Shown here: one piece after another, positions 24,905 to 39,618 of the stretch
Layout: each line of letters starts with the position of its first letter
Numbering within the stretch: position 1 is the stretch's first letter
NCBI RefSeq assembly: GCF_022539665.2
Contig: NC_081333.1
Span: 6,880,971 to 6,944,970, forward strand
DNA: 64,000 nucleotides
Source: Daphnia carinata
Lineage: Eukaryota > Arthropoda > Branchiopoda > Diplostraca > Daphniidae
Reading direction: 5' to 3'
Made by a program: the position numbers and the translations under genes
Notes under the pieces: generated by a model
What the model was told of the DNA's origin: nothing
Databases searched by the model: none
Seen by the model: only the letters and a program-made list of their open reading frames with translations

Positions 24905-27900
24905 ATGTACAAAGGAATGAACCAAACGGCGGCCCAGCATCTGCTGTCCAGCATGTTGCCATACGATTCAATGGGCGGCATGGGCCTGTACGAACAAACT
25001 AAGCCCAGTTTGATGTACAGAGTCCCGCGAGTCGTTCCCGACCAGAAAGGCCGGTTCGAATCCGATGAACTCTTCCGTCGGCTCAGCCGCGAATCCGAGG
25101 TAAAAACAAAAACAAATTTGATTACTTTCTTTTTCTTTTGAAAGATTCATTTTGCTTTGAAAAATAAATCTTTTATATGCGTCCTATCCAATTTGATGTC
25201 GTAAAAACATTGACGAGGAAAACCCCCGAACGAAATTGAATAGCGCTTCGTAAGGGAAAAACAAAAGAACTTTGTGGTAGATGATTGTCGCGGTTTGATA
25301 TAGCCACACACTCTTTCTTTTTTTTTTTTTTTTTTTTAAACCAAGAATTGTAGAGAGAGACTCTTTTTCTTTTTGTCGTATATATTCATATAAACATATC
25401 ATATCGAGATAATAATCAAAAGCTATATAGGCTTCACGCTTCAAACGTCTTTCGTCCCCCCGTGTTTTCACTGTGCGAGGTATTTAATACGCGGAGGCCC
25501 CTCTTGTTCAACTGTCCAGCAAAAAGTCATTTTCTTTTTTTTTTTCGAGACACATTCCACCCTGACGCTGTAATAATACTACACCGATCAGAAGGCCATC
25601 CAGCAAAAAAAAAAAGCTCATATATTTCTCTCTCTCTCTCTCTCATTCTCCTATTTTCCGTTTTTAAAACACGAAGTTCTTTCGTCTTCTTCTCGTTCAC
25701 AAAAAGTCATTATTATATATATTATTGATCCACGCTCGGCTGGGCAACTCTCACCGATGTGTTATTGTCTGCAACGGGGGGGGGGAAAAAAAAAAAGAAG
25801 GGAACTTCCAGAAAAACGCATAGACGGCCCTCCCGCTGGCTAAAAGTCTCCGTCTCTGTTGTGTGTGTGTGTGTGTGTGTGAGAACGTCGTCTTCGAAAC
25901 GAGCACTCTCTACACACCACGGGGATTTTTTTTTTTTTTTGTAATCATCTATTTTGAAGAAAAAAAAGGTGACAATAAATAGAAGGAAAGCGCCCCCCCC
26001 AAATAACAAACGGCCCACGCATTGAGAATTTTTGGGCTGGACAAGAGGCCAAGAAAAACGGGGTTCAGTTGAGATGTGTGAGTCCCCCCAAAAATCAAAA
26101 TTGAGACAGATGATAATGGTGTGAAAAAGAAAAAAAGAAAACGACCTAAATATATATATATGTTGCAGCTCTTCTTTCTCATCGCCATTGAGATAACAAT
26201 GTCGTTTATCTTGACCTTATTGTCCGTCGATGACTTGTTCAAATGCTTGGGACGTCCTTTGCCCCACTTGAATAGCGGTTTTCGCCCTATATTTAAAGAG
26301 AGGCAGGCCAGCATTAAAAGCAGAAGGGATATGTCACCACTATGGCCAACATAAAACATTCGCATAAATAGATGCCCACGATGTCTATCGCTCAACGTAC
26401 AGTCAAAATGTTTGCATTTTTTTTTGGGGGGGGGGCCTATTTTCTTCCTTCCTTTTTTTTTTTTTTTTTTTTAAAATGGCGGATGGACGGGTTTTCTCTC
26501 TCATTGATAATAGCCTATTTACGGGCTGTATCTTGTATAGGCTGTTTGCAAAAAAAAATCTGTGTGCAACAGACGATAGTCACACATCGGACAATAAAGA
26601 AATAGAGGATAATAAAATAAAAAAAAAGATGAGCAGAATTAAACGACCTTCTTTTTTTGTCAGACATCTTCCTCTTGTCCAGCATGGCTGCTGGACATTT
26701 TGTGTAATGGCTCAATTGATCTATTTGCTCGTTCGTCTTCCACTTTTCTGGGGGCCTCCCCCAATTTTGCATTTAAAAAAAGCGCGGGCTTTTAAATAAA
26801 AAACTTTCACCGTTTGTGTTTAAAAAAAAAAACGCGAAGGCTCAAACCAAAAGAATAAACTGTGGTCATGGCGGTTGGTGGTTGGCCACATTCTAAAAAG
26901 ATATAGTATATACTAGATATTTAATACTTCAAAACAAAAAAAAAACAAAAAAAAAAAAACGTGATATAATGAAGTGGTCGACGAAAATTGAGAGACCGCG
27001 TTCGTTTCTAAATGACGTCTATTTACACTTGTTTTCTGCTGTTTACATCTGTTTGATGTCACAACGCGCACGTCCCTCGCTGCGAAACGTTTCGTGTTAT
27101 GTATTGTGTGTGATGATTGATTCGAATGTTTTTGTTTTTTTTTTGATTTATTTCCCTACAATGAAGGTGAGGTACGTCGGATTTCGAGATCGACCGATGG
27201 AGGAACGCCAAATGAGGTTCGCTGCCGGATGTCGGGAGGGACACGCTGAAATCGTGAGTAGATACAATTTTTTATTTTGTTTAGTTTATTTGTTGAGACG
27301 TGGACGGATGTTAGTACAAGAGGCAACAAGCCCAAAGTGCACAGGGCAGGGGAGGGGGGACGCTCTATTATGTTTCGTATGACACGAAACTGATGAGACG
27401 CTAACGAGCTGCTTGGACGTTGAAACTCCAGTGCCGACGCAGATCAAACTCTTGAGGGACTTGCTATAACAAGGAAAGGCTATAAGAAAGAGAATGAAAG
27501 AAAGAAGGGGAGTGGATATCAGATGGCTTTTACGGCTGGGGTGTGGATGTACATATATTTCCCCTTTAACCAATAGGAGGAGGGTAGCAAAACTGCCAAC
27601 AGAGATCACAAGTCAGCGTCTAACTATCAACAGACGCGATGACGGTAGCAAAAAGAAGTGGATCAATAAGATCCACTTCGGGAGCCAGTTGGGCACAGTG
27701 CCCGTTATTCTACACACTTTTGTCTTCTTCTTCTTCTGGATATGATGACTTGACTTGCGCTGTGTGATGCAAACGTTTCTCTTCAACCAACCAGATGATG
27801 AGTTTGATCCATTCCGATTCAACAGAAGCAGAGCCAATTAAAACACTTTCGAGTTCTTTGATGAGTTTTCACCCATCGATCTAATCGGAGTTCGAAACGT

Positions 27901-30900
27901 TTCGATTTGTACGTACAAAACAATAAGAAAGTCGTTGTTTTTGCTGCGTTCAACAGGAAGAGACGTTATCGATGTGACACACACGACTAAACATTTTCTG
28001 GAGAGGAAAATGAGTGTCGATAAGCGAACTGATTTAACCGCAATCATTCTAAAAAAGCAAATTGTTTTTTTTTTGTTTTTTTTTCAGCTTAAAATCTAAT
28101 CTAATCAGCATCCTGCCGATTGATAAATCGCCTTCGCTGTTCTTCTTATTTTAAAAGATGACGTGAGGAAAAAGAAAAATGCGTCGAGTCACCAACAGCC
28201 TACTAGGAAATCGTTAGCCAATGAGGAAATAAGAACATACTTGCAATCATATTTCAGGAAATCTAAAATGACTCATACATTCACGCTCGGCTACCGTTTC
28301 CCTAGATATACGAACACTTTTCACTTACCGATTCTCTCTTTTATACGAATCGAATTCGATAGAAAAACGAATGGCAAAAAAGGGAACGTAGAGAAACTCA
28401 AAATTGAAATAGCTGAAATCAAGGCGCGTCCTTTGCGTGATTGTCAGATACGTTTCTTACTCTCTACGTAGACACACATTTTTTTTTTTTTTTTTTTTGA
28501 GAAAAGATGTGAAAAAGAACGGACTTGGGGCTTTTTTTTTTTTTTTTTTTTTTTTTGGTATGTGTTGTACTTGAAGGGCTTCTTAAAGTTTGGGTGGCCG
28601 CGATGGCCGCATGTATTCACAAGAAACGGCGACCGAACGACTCGAAGAAACGGATTATTTCTTTTGAAAAAAAAAAAAAAAGTACAGTACGATGTTTGCG
28701 CTGGCACACAGGGAAGACTGACAAGTGATGGCGAAAATAGAGAATCAAGGAGGACGGAACATTCAAATGGTTCGGTTACGATGGTCGCTACGGCCGCGAT
28801 CACTTTACACGTCGTGAAAGCAAACGGAGTAGCCTGTCCGTTGTTTTTTTTTTTTTTTTGTTTTTGAGCCGTCAAGGTGAAATTGATACGTGTACTGAAG
28901 TGAACCCGGATCACTGCGACTTCCCTTCTTCTTTTTCTTCACCGATATCAGCTGCGTAGATAACGAGCTGATATACATACGCGTTACTGTACCAAACAAA
29001 ACTGGACATGGCTTCTCTCGGTGAAAGAATGTGGGCATTCTTCTTCCACCTTCTTTTAAAGATTATAAGAATGACGTGGGTGTATAACGATAATAGATTG
29101 GCCACGACAATAATAGCCATGTCATTTCGTGATTTCATTTTGCTCATTCATCACTTGAAAATTGAATGCTGTATGCGTTTCAAAAATCAGCACTATAAAT
29201 TTTCGATCCTTTTAAAGCAAAATTCGTCTTTCTTTTTTTTTTTTTTTTTTTATAGGCTATTGTGGCGACGGGCACTAACTTCCAGTTAGTCTTCGGACCC
29301 GGCACGTGGGGTTTCAGCAGCGACGCCAACCGCGATTGCGATTTCGACAAGGAACCCGGCAAGGTAAGGACACTAAACAATATAACAAACTAATAGCTTT
29401 CCAACTTTGCCGTTAAAAAGCGGTTAAAAAAAAAAAAAAAAAAAAACTATCAGAATTCACTGGAAAAAAAAAAAGAAGGGTTTAAAAAAAAAAAAAAAAA
29501 AAAATAAGAAACCCCAACAATTCGACAGTTCTCTCTCAAAATGATTGCCCCCTTCACTCTTTAACTGGCCAGTTTTTGTATTAAGCACGTCTCTCTATAC
29601 ATATATATAGCAGCGTTATATTGTTTTATTGTTTGGGAGTTTGGGGTCTTCTCCGCCGTTTAGTTTGATCACAAAGTTCGAGCACACACATCACAACCAA
29701 AAGAAACAGATATGTTTTTTTTTTTTTGTTTTTTTTTTTAAGTAAAACGGCTGTCGTCAGCAAGGGCGAACACGTCCAAACGTCGTATATATATATATAT
29801 ATATATATATTCCCGTTTATATAGCACAGGGGTATAGTCGTAAAAAGAAAAAAAGATTTCCCTTTTTTTTTTTTTTCGAAGATGAAGAAGCGCCAGAAAG
29901 GGTCACGACCCGGGTTGTCTATATGACAAAAGACGGACTGATGTGTCTTGTTTACAACCGTGCCCTCTTTTTCTTTTTTTTTAAATGCTGGATATATTCC
30001 TCTCTTGTCCGGTCGTAAAACATAACAGCCAACGCAAAAAAAAAAACAAAAAAAAAAACACAATAGAGATTTTTTCAACACACACAACCACCATCACCAC
30101 AGACGATCCTCCCCTCAAATGAATTTTATTTTTTTTTTTAAAGCGCAAAATTATTTTTGTGTTCCAAAGAAAAAAAAAAAAAAGAAAGTTTTAAGCTCGA
30201 GCTATAGGTTCTTGTTGAAATTCCTGGTCAAACGTATTGGCCCCCCCTTCTTTTTTTTTTATTGCAATTTTAACGAGCCCCAAACAACGTCCACAAATCA
30301 ATTGCTTTCAAAAGGAGGGGGAAAAAAATGCGCTCGTTTAAAACGCTGAAATTTGCTGATTTTGGCAGGTCGATAGTGTTGTCCAGGAGCGCGCGTCTGT
30401 GCCCCTCTATAGTAGGCCTAAATGGCATAGATGTCTATACATCTATCCGTGTTAGTTAAAAGAACACACAGTTTTCGATCCCTCGACTTCTAAATGAATA
30501 AAAGACTTGCCTGCATTTTTAAAATTTATTGTTCCAGTATAAGAAACAAGAGGAAGTCTTCTTGGTGGGCGCTCTCTCTCTCTCTCTCGTCCAAGAAAAC
30601 ATGTTATATACAGTGCGTAGAAGACATGTATAGTGAGGGTTGAAGGGCGGAGGGGGTGACAGTGAAATGTGAGAATAATACACGGGTCGCCCCCGCTAGA
30701 AACTGGTTATATTAGTTAGCCTACACACGACGAAAATATAGCGGAAGAAATAGGATCTGATACAACCGTACCTCGTATCGGACGAGTCTCTTTTTATTTG
30801 TTTCTAAGGTTCATATTAAATTGTGTTTTTTTTTTGTTTGTTTTTTAAACATAGATCGAGTCATACGTTGATCCAAAGAGAAATAAAAATGCGCTCATCT

Positions 30901-33353
30901 TGTTCCATTTGGGGAGATATATTTTTTTTAAAAATCAAATGCTCTGTCACAGATGGTCATTTTACAAAAAAAGTATATTTTAGTATTAGAATATTAGATT
31001 ACACTCAGTTGTTATCACTTTGAGTGCTTTACACTCCTTTGTTGAGGGTGCGCATATAAAAATAATTTGTTTGACGATCCCACACAGTGTTTAATGATGA
31101 TAATAAGGGGGTTGGTAGAAAATGTATATAGAAGCGGATGGACCACCGGAGATGATAAACTATATATCAAATGGCCGAGCATCTGTTTTTTTATAATGCG
31201 GGAAGAGTTTTTCAGTATAAAATAAAGGCTGTTAAGGGAATTATTATTACTTTTTTTTTTTTTTACACACGGTCGAATGCGAAACATTCCGATTTTTTAT
31301 TTTGTTAATAGATTTAAAAAAAAAAAAAGGGATACCGCGCTCTGCTTTTCTTAGAATTTTTTTTTTTTTTTGTGTTGCTCTTTTTTGTTCCTTCCGGTGC
31401 CATAGAAGAGAAAAAGGGACGATGATATACGTGAATTGAAGCCAGACGGATCGCTTGTGTCTCTTCAAAATGTTTTCATCCTGTTGGGAAATGTTTTCTA
31501 CTTGGCTCCATTTCAACGTCGATGCGGATTAAAATACATCAAAGGAGAGAATAAAAAAGAACTCGAATGGATACAGAAACTGGGCACGCGCCCACACACA
31601 GCCCCCCCCCGTCCCTCAGTGGGTCGATGCGTTCGCCTTTTGTTTCGAAATGAATAGCCAAACACACATACTCGAGTAGCCCATTTTTTTTTATTTTTCA
31701 AATAAAAGAACAATCATCTCCTTCAATTAATCATTTTTTATATTTTTTATGAGTAGGCCGACAAAAGGGTGTGCCGCCAAAACACAGAAATCTATTTAGC
31801 AAATGCCGACGTTTCAATCAGTGCGCTTTTGAGCCGTTCTTTCTTTTTTTTTTATTTCTACTTTCGCTCCGCGCGTTTGGGTGTAGTGAGAACTTAGGAA
31901 AGCACGTCACATTAAGAGGCCTTCAAAATGGAAAAATATTATATGGGGTCCTTGTATTTATCCACTCGACTGATTCCCTCCTGGATGTTTCACAATTGCT
32001 AACGCACTCCTGTTCAAGGGTGAGACCCATGTAACGGCGGCCAACTGGCCCTCCCTTTCATTTGGGAGGACGGGTGGTGGGGGGGGGGGGCTGAAACATT
32101 TGTATTATTCTCAATTGTATTGTAATCGAGCCATCATCCTTGCATTGATCGTTGAACATTTGCCCTCCGTTTTCTGCATTAAAAGAAAAAAAGCGCATAA
32201 TGAAGACCAGTAGCCGACACACAGGATTAGCCTTCCGTCTATCTAAATGTAACTCTATTTAAAAAAAAAAAATAGGAGATGCTTTTGAATGAGTTGAATC
32301 GCTATTTTAAAATCTGTGGAATGTCGGAATTCGAATCGGCAAGGATATAAAAAAAAAAAAAAGGGATCGTTAGGAATGTCTAAGAATGAAATACTATTAG
32401 ATTTTGAAATGGATTTATTATAGCCTTTGCATCTTTGTTTGATATCATCCCTCCTATTTGAATGGCGCATTCAACCGAATTGCAAGTCCGCTACAAATGT
32501 TTTTCTTTTCTTTTTCTTTCTTGTTGTGGGTTTATGTCTGGTGGGGGTTCTCTCCCTGTGATTCTTTGCGGTGGTTAACCATTTGTTACATCTAACACGT
32601 TTTATATGTATATATATATATGTACAGTATATATATACTATATAGATATGTAATATAGAGCGATAGCCGCAAGTTGCCACGCTTTTCTTGGTCAACCAAA
32701 AAAATGCCACTTGAACGACCGTTTAACGAAATAACGTGGAGCACATCCGTTTTGATTTTTCACGAACGTCTTTCTCCGTACAAAAACTTCAACGAGTTCC
32801 CCAAAACGTAGCGCAATAGCACAACGCTTATAGTTGCAAAAAACCTTCCCTTTCAAAATTCAATTGAAAAAATCGCGAGGGTTTTTCTCTTTTACATACA
32901 CATCAGCATAAAGTTTAAATTTAATCGACCATGGAACTATGTGCGGCTTGTAATTTCTTTTTTTTTTTTTTTTCTTACGTGATTTAAAAAAAAAAAAAAA
33001 AAAAACATTTATTTGTCCCTGAAACGAAAAGGTCCTTCCTTTCATCCGGTTAGTTTGGCCTTCTACGCTTTTAACAAAAAAAAAATTATATATTTTTTCC
33101 CTGGCCAGGACACACACACACACGGTGGTGTGTGTCCCCATTTATCAGCTAATATCCACACACACACAGACACACACACACACATATACAGGCAGGTAAA
33201 TATATATATTTTTAGCTTCGGCGCCGTACTTCCGAGGAAAGTTAACATTACTCGGCCAGCATTACGAAAAGTCTAGCGCTCTGTCGAGTTCACTAGACCA
33301 GCAAAGGGAAACAAAATAACAGAAGCCATAAGCGAAGTGTGTGTGTGTGTGTG

Positions 33354-33385
<32 letters not shown>

Positions 33386-34156
33386 GAAGAGAAGGCACCT
33401 ATAAGGACTTAGTAGTTAGCAGCTTGTTGTGCTCGCTCTTGTTGTCTGTCTATGTGTGTATGCGTATACCATCGTGCGTTCTTTTTTTTTTTTTTTTTTT
33501 TTTAAATGGAAAAAGAAAGAAACGGGAAAGGAAAAGAAAGGAGACGCCGACGGCCATGGAACAATCGCTGTTTAATTGAGTGCAATTAACTTTTTCTTTT
33601 TCTTCCTCCCTCAATTCTTTTCTTTCTCACTATAGATCTACCCCCTCCCCCCTTTTCTCCTTGCTCCCTTCTTCCTGGTTTCAAAAAGTCCCTTTAAACA
33701 TCAAGAAAAAATAAAAAATAAAAGATGGTTCCTCTAATGGTGAGGGGGCCTATACAATCTTATATAAGCTACTGCTTTACTTGTCTTTTTATTTTTAACA
33801 CAGTGTAGACGATACTCCCGCTGTGTGTACAGTGTCTGCGCTTGTGTAATAGCCTGAGACACACACACACACACACACACACCGCCCCCCCCCCCCCAAA
33901 GAAAATTCCCTATTCGTCCCACCCTTGAGGCGAGTTCTTGAAGAAAAAAGAAAAATAAAACGAAAGGTGTTATTACCCAGAGCTTTGTGTGTGTGTGTGT
34001 GTATAGTTTTTGCTGGAACACTATATGAAGAGAGCTGTATGTGCAAGTCTGATTATTGCCGACTTCCGGAGTCAAAACTTCTTCTCCGCGCCCGCTGGGG
34101 CTAGGCGGCCATCTTGGTTTACTGGCGTGTGGGTCGGGGACGTTCGCAATCTTTGG

Positions 34157-34191
<35 letters not shown>

Positions 34192-37100
34192 ATAATAATA
34201 AAAAATAATCAGTTTTAACTCATTTTTTTTTTTTGAGGGGGAGAAAGAGAAAATTGGAAGTCATTTCCGGTATTGACTCTGCGCGTTTATATATCGATTG
34301 ACGAATCAAGAAGAGATTAAACATAAAGGCAATCCAATGTTTTTTGTTTTTTTGTTTTTCATTTATTGTACATTGATCAGCGTAGCTTTAAGCAACTTCC
34401 GCTCTTTTTTTTTCTTTTCTTTTCTTTTCCGAGAGGATGTCGTACTTTTCAATTACTGAAATAGTTAAAAGCCTCTTCTCTTTTTCTCCTTTCTCATCCT
34501 CAATTTTTTAAATTGTCGTCTGCGAGGCGTTCGTCGTATTAAACATTTTCAACGACTTTGTCTTGTTTCTTCGGCTTGTGATTACCCCGGGATACCGGAG
34601 GATATGGCCAGGGGGTCTATTATCGTATCCCCGCAGCGTGCGTTCCTCCATTTCGTTTCTTCCTCTTTTTTTGTTTTTATTTTTCTTTTTATTATTGTTC
34701 TATTTTTAATCTACAAATTTTTATTTTTAATTCACCCCCTTCTTCCTTCCTTGCCTTTGGGCATGCGTCGCATTAGCGTCTTATTTGCCATCCATCATCG
34801 TCCCTGTAAGAAAATGAAAGTCCCTGTAATTATGGGTGCGCGCTGTAAAGGTCAGATCCGCCCGGAAGAAGCGCATTCGCCGCTATTTACAACAGACAGA
34901 CAAAAACGAGCGGAAGTTAGAAACGAAAAAAAAAAAAAAAAAAAAAAAAAAAGGAGTTTATTTTTTTTTTTTTTTTTTCATGCCGGGGTAGGTGTAGGTG
35001 GGATCGATACGAGCTGGGTGATGCGCATGTGCCAACACAACTCCGACGTGATTGGATTGCGCGTCTTCCTATCGGTCAGTCTCCCCCTCCCCTTCGTTTC
35101 CGTTTTGACTAAAACCTCCTACACCCTGTCCTACCCTTTCCGCGTGATACGCAGTAGTCCTTCAGTATAAACGGCTGTCATCATTAAAACGACGATGGCA
35201 AAGAAGCCGACGATTATTATTAACACACACACACACACAGAGTGTAGTGATGATCCCTACACTCACATCCAATAGTTGAAGGACGTCGTTCCCAAATGGA
35301 CCCTGATGGTATAAAAAAAAGAAGCCCTTGGCAAATGGAGGGGCGGATCGCTGTTTGAACGTAACAAAGAGAAGACACATCATCGTGAGCTAAAGATATT
35401 TGTTTGTTGCTCTTTACGCAATAAAGGGAGGGGAAGCGTCGGCAGAGTCGGCACAAACGAACGAAAATATACAACAGCAAAAAATTCGAGCAAGTCAATT
35501 TGTAAACAGACAGCCGTTTTTTACGTCTTCCCAACGCGCACAACAAACGGCGTCTAACGTCCGTCTTTAGAGCCGAACGTCATTTGCGTTTATTGCGACA
35601 TTCAACTCGTTTTGTTTTTCTTTCTCTTTTTATACTAACGTAAGAATTGAAAAAAAAAAAAAAAAATGATAGAAATTTTGATTTCCGAACATCTAATAGC
35701 ATAGATGTAGAATACATAAAATTGATTTAAAAGATAAGAATAGAGCCGACAATGGTCATTCTTGTACACGTTGTCCCAACCGACAGGAAGAAGTTGAATG
35801 CGTTCGAACGCATTCCGGGCCACAGCGAAATGGGACAAGCTCAAAACACAATCAAATATTTGTTTCAAGAAAGAAATAAAAGTAAATCAAATAGATTTCG
35901 TTTTATTTTTTTTTTTAATCTAAGGGGGGTTTAATATGCTGTAGAAAATAGAAGGGAAAAGACTGACGTGTGTGTGTGTAAGGAGACGTGTCTTGTTTAT
36001 GTAATTGGATCTTCTTTTCTTTGTCAGAAAGAGAACACATTTTTTTTTTTTTTTTTTTTTTTTTTGTTCTTTCTTCTAACTTTGAAAAAGAGAAAGAGAA
36101 AGAAATGCTGTTCACCGGTCACCGCCGGGCTCTAGTCGTTTTTGATTTTTACCTTCAAACTTTCCTGTTTTGTTTGTTGCGGTTGTTATTGCAACCTGAC
36201 GGACACGCATTTCAACGTGATGCCTGCTTTTATGCAAAGTACTGTATTCTTCCACTTATCTTGTTTTTTTTTTTTTTTTTTTTTTGTTTTTTTTTCTTGC
36301 ATCTCATTTCTATTTAAAAACATTAATTTTCTTCGAATCGAATGGCCTATGAAAAAACTGGTTTTAGTTTATCCCTTTTTTTTTTTTTTTTCCAAAGAAA
36401 GAAAAAGAAAAGATTGTGTCCTGGCTTCTTGGGACATTAATGAATCCCTCGTTTATATTCTAATGTGCGTGTGAGAGGGCGGGGCTTATTTTCAGCTACT
36501 GGAGTGTGTGCAGACTTGTTTTGGTCTATCTTCTTTTGTGAAAGAACGTCCAGATGTTTCTGATGAATATCGGCCGACAAAAAAACAAAACAACATAAAA
36601 CAGGAAACAAAAAAACCTGTCTGATTTGATTCGCAATTGTTTTTATTTGTAACACGTTTTGTATCGCTGAGGCGGAGGACATTATCAAGGAAGTGAGCTC
36701 TCTTGCGATCGTAATCATATTTTTTTACAAAGATTAAACAACAAGACTTTAAAGGGCCTTATAAAAAAAACCGATATTGTTTTGTTTTTGGTGGTGTCAT
36801 TTGCATAAATAGTACAACATGCGGCATGCGTGACACGCTTTTTTTTTCTGTTTTAGCACAACATTTGAATATTTATGTTGCACGGGGTGTTTTGTGCTAC
36901 GAAAAAGGACCAATTGATGTAAAAATGATTTTCGTTTTTCTTTTTACGAAGAGGGGGGGGGGGCGTGAGGGGGAATGGTTAGGAAAACGAAAATGCTTTT
37001 TATTCAAATTGGTGCGTTACAGACAAGCATGACAGTCCAGTAAGGGGGGAGGGATGAGAAAAAAAAAAAAAAAAAGAGAACAAATGGAAAAGGACGAAAA

Positions 37101-39587
37101 ATATTTAAATTTCTGTTTCATTTTGCTGTTACGATTTGGCCTTAGGCGAAGGCAGGTAGTCGCACGCGCGCCATGGTTTAACCTTGCGTGAATGTTTATT
37201 AGAAATGACCGATGTGTGACGTGTGTACATCAGCTCTGTTACGTATAGTATCTTCTCCCCCTCCCCCTCTAGCCAAAATAAAAACATGATTGAAAAAAAA
37301 AAAAAAAAAAATAGGAGGGGGTACCATTTTCCTCTTGTAAAAAAAATAACAATCACCTGCATGTTCCAGGTAGTCGAAACGAAACTCAGCAGATGTTTAT
37401 TTTTGTTTTCCGTGGTCTACTGGCTCCCGACAAAACAGTTCATTTTCAAAACACATAACATGGCCGAAATTATTATTTTTTTCCTTAAAAAAATAAAACG
37501 GAAATTTCGTTCTAATTACAAAAGATGGTTAAAACATTTACGTTAAATTTTCTTTTTCTTCAAGAAACACACACGAGAAAAAAAAAGCAAATGCAATTGA
37601 TGTTTCAAATCATTTTCGATTAGCCTTCGAACAGCCGAATGAGTCGTTGCCATTTTATGAAATTTGATCCCGCGCACGTCTTTTTTTTTTTTTTTTTTTT
37701 TTTTTTTGAAAATGAAGCACGGACAAAGAGAGAGAGAGAGAGAGAGGGACCTATAAACTACCCTGGAACCATTGTGAGGATATGTTTGACTGGACGGCTA
37801 TTTCCAGTTAATATACGCCACTCTTTGCTATTCGTTATTGGTGGCTTGTTTTTTGTCAAAGTCGAAGAGCAGCCCCCAAACGGGTGTAGGAAAAAAACAA
37901 AAACAAAGTTTTCAGATTTTCTTTTTTTAAAAGTAAAAAAAAAAAAAAAAAAGAAACAGAAAAACAGAAAAAAAAAAAAAGAAAATGCAGGTAAATGTGA
38001 AAAGAAAGGAAATGAAGCAAGTCGGAGGGAGAGGGGGGAGGCGGGTAGATCTCTGTTTTGCTCTGGCATAAGGACATGGCCGCTGCTGATAATTTGTCCG
38101 CGTCAACTGTCTTGTCGACAGGTCATTTTTATCAATAAAGAAGAAGAGACGCGCCGCAGGTTTAGTAGATCGACTAGTGTAGAATCTTTTTTTTTTCCCT
38201 CTCTAACACAGGAGGAGCAGGACGAATAAGACAAAAAAAAAAAGAAAAGAAACAAAAAACAATGGCGTTGACTATATCTGTCCTCTCTTTTTATAAACTC
38301 CTCCAGTGGAGATGGCTTCCCCTATGTTTACGTCTCCTCATTTTCTTTTTTTTTTTTTTTTTTTTCAATGGAAAGAAGAAAATGCGGAGCACAGTATATT
38401 GATATTTATAAATGACCGCTGATAGAATCACATTTCCTCCGTCTTTATTTTTTTTTTTTTTTTTTTTTTTTTGTCCTCCTCATTTCTTATTTTCATTTCC
38501 TTTTCCAGCCTTTTTCTAGAGATTCTTAAGGGGGAGTTTCTTTTCAAATGAATTAAAAACACGACTAAAAAAAACCAAAAAAGATCCTTGAACTTGGCAC
38601 TTTTTTTTTTTTTTTTTTTTTTCCCTAAACAAAATGAATTGCTATTTAAATTTCAAGTTTGCGCGTACATGACATAATGACATTCAAATTTTTTTGTATT
38701 AGGTTCACATCAAGTCGCGTTTCATTTTGAACGGCGTTTGCGCTAAATGGCGAGGCTGGATCGACCTGGATCGTCTCGACGGTGTCGGTTGTGTCGAATT
38801 CGACGAAGAAGCAGCTCGGGTAAGTCATTTCAAATTCATCAGTCATTTAACCCTCGCCCACCCCCCCACCCCTATTTACCTTGAAAAAGCCCAACATCAA
38901 CCTCCGCTTTTGACGTGTAATTGAACGATTTCCGGTCTTGAGGTTATCATTACCATGTCATCGAATCATCTCGAAAAAAAAAGAAGAGAACTTTCTAAGA
39001 TGCTGAACCGTGTTGTTATCTCCCCCTCCCTCCCAAATAATAATAATGGCGGTTTGCATACGTCACGCAAGTCAGCGGTTTTTGGAGTCGATTCAGTTGT
39101 GATGGAACTTAATAAGCAACTGGTGGCAACAGTCAATTGTTTTTCACGAACTGGTGTGGCTTTCGTTTTCGTGGCCGATTGGCGGCCGCCGTTGGGGCAA
39201 CCCACAAACCCCCGTCGCCACAGACACACACAGACGCACACACACACACACACGTAGAAATTGGCACTTCTTTTAGAGGTACACACGAGAGCACGACGTC
39301 AAATTGAGTAAAAAAAAATAAAAAAAAAAAAAAAAATAATAATAATAAGAAAAGGTGATGACAATAGAAAGAAGTTAAATAACCGCATTAGCTCACTGTG
39401 TTTTTCTAGCTACTGGATGCGCAGCGTTTTCCAGTTTGTTTTTGTTTTCGTATTTTTTTTTTTTTTTCCAGGAGCGAGTTCAGAAAGCCCCACTGTATAA
39501 TATTCAATATGCACGCTAGGTGATTGAATAGCCTCTAATGATAGAGAGCTGCGTGTGTGTGTTTGTGAGCTCCATTTTTCTTTTTTC

Positions 39588-39618
<31 letters not shown>

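Larger units (their letters stand above)
29364..38702 (+). other. CBFB intron 3 (9.3 kb)
   Basis: The largest intron in the window. It contains AT (29786-29810), GT plus poly-A (33337-33385) and AC repeats (about 33860-33880), GA near 37730-37746, and dozens of 15-30 nt A or T homopolymers. I found no exon chain, RNA gene or transposon protein. Its size in an otherwise compact genome suggests regulatory content, by inference only. Confidence 0.75.

Noticed and set aside
25040-25065. Perfect Pol III B-box-like word GGTTCGAATCC on the plus strand
   Set aside because: It lies inside CBFB exon 1 and encodes conserved residues of the PDQKGRFESDE stretch. There is no A box at the right distance and no cloverleaf.
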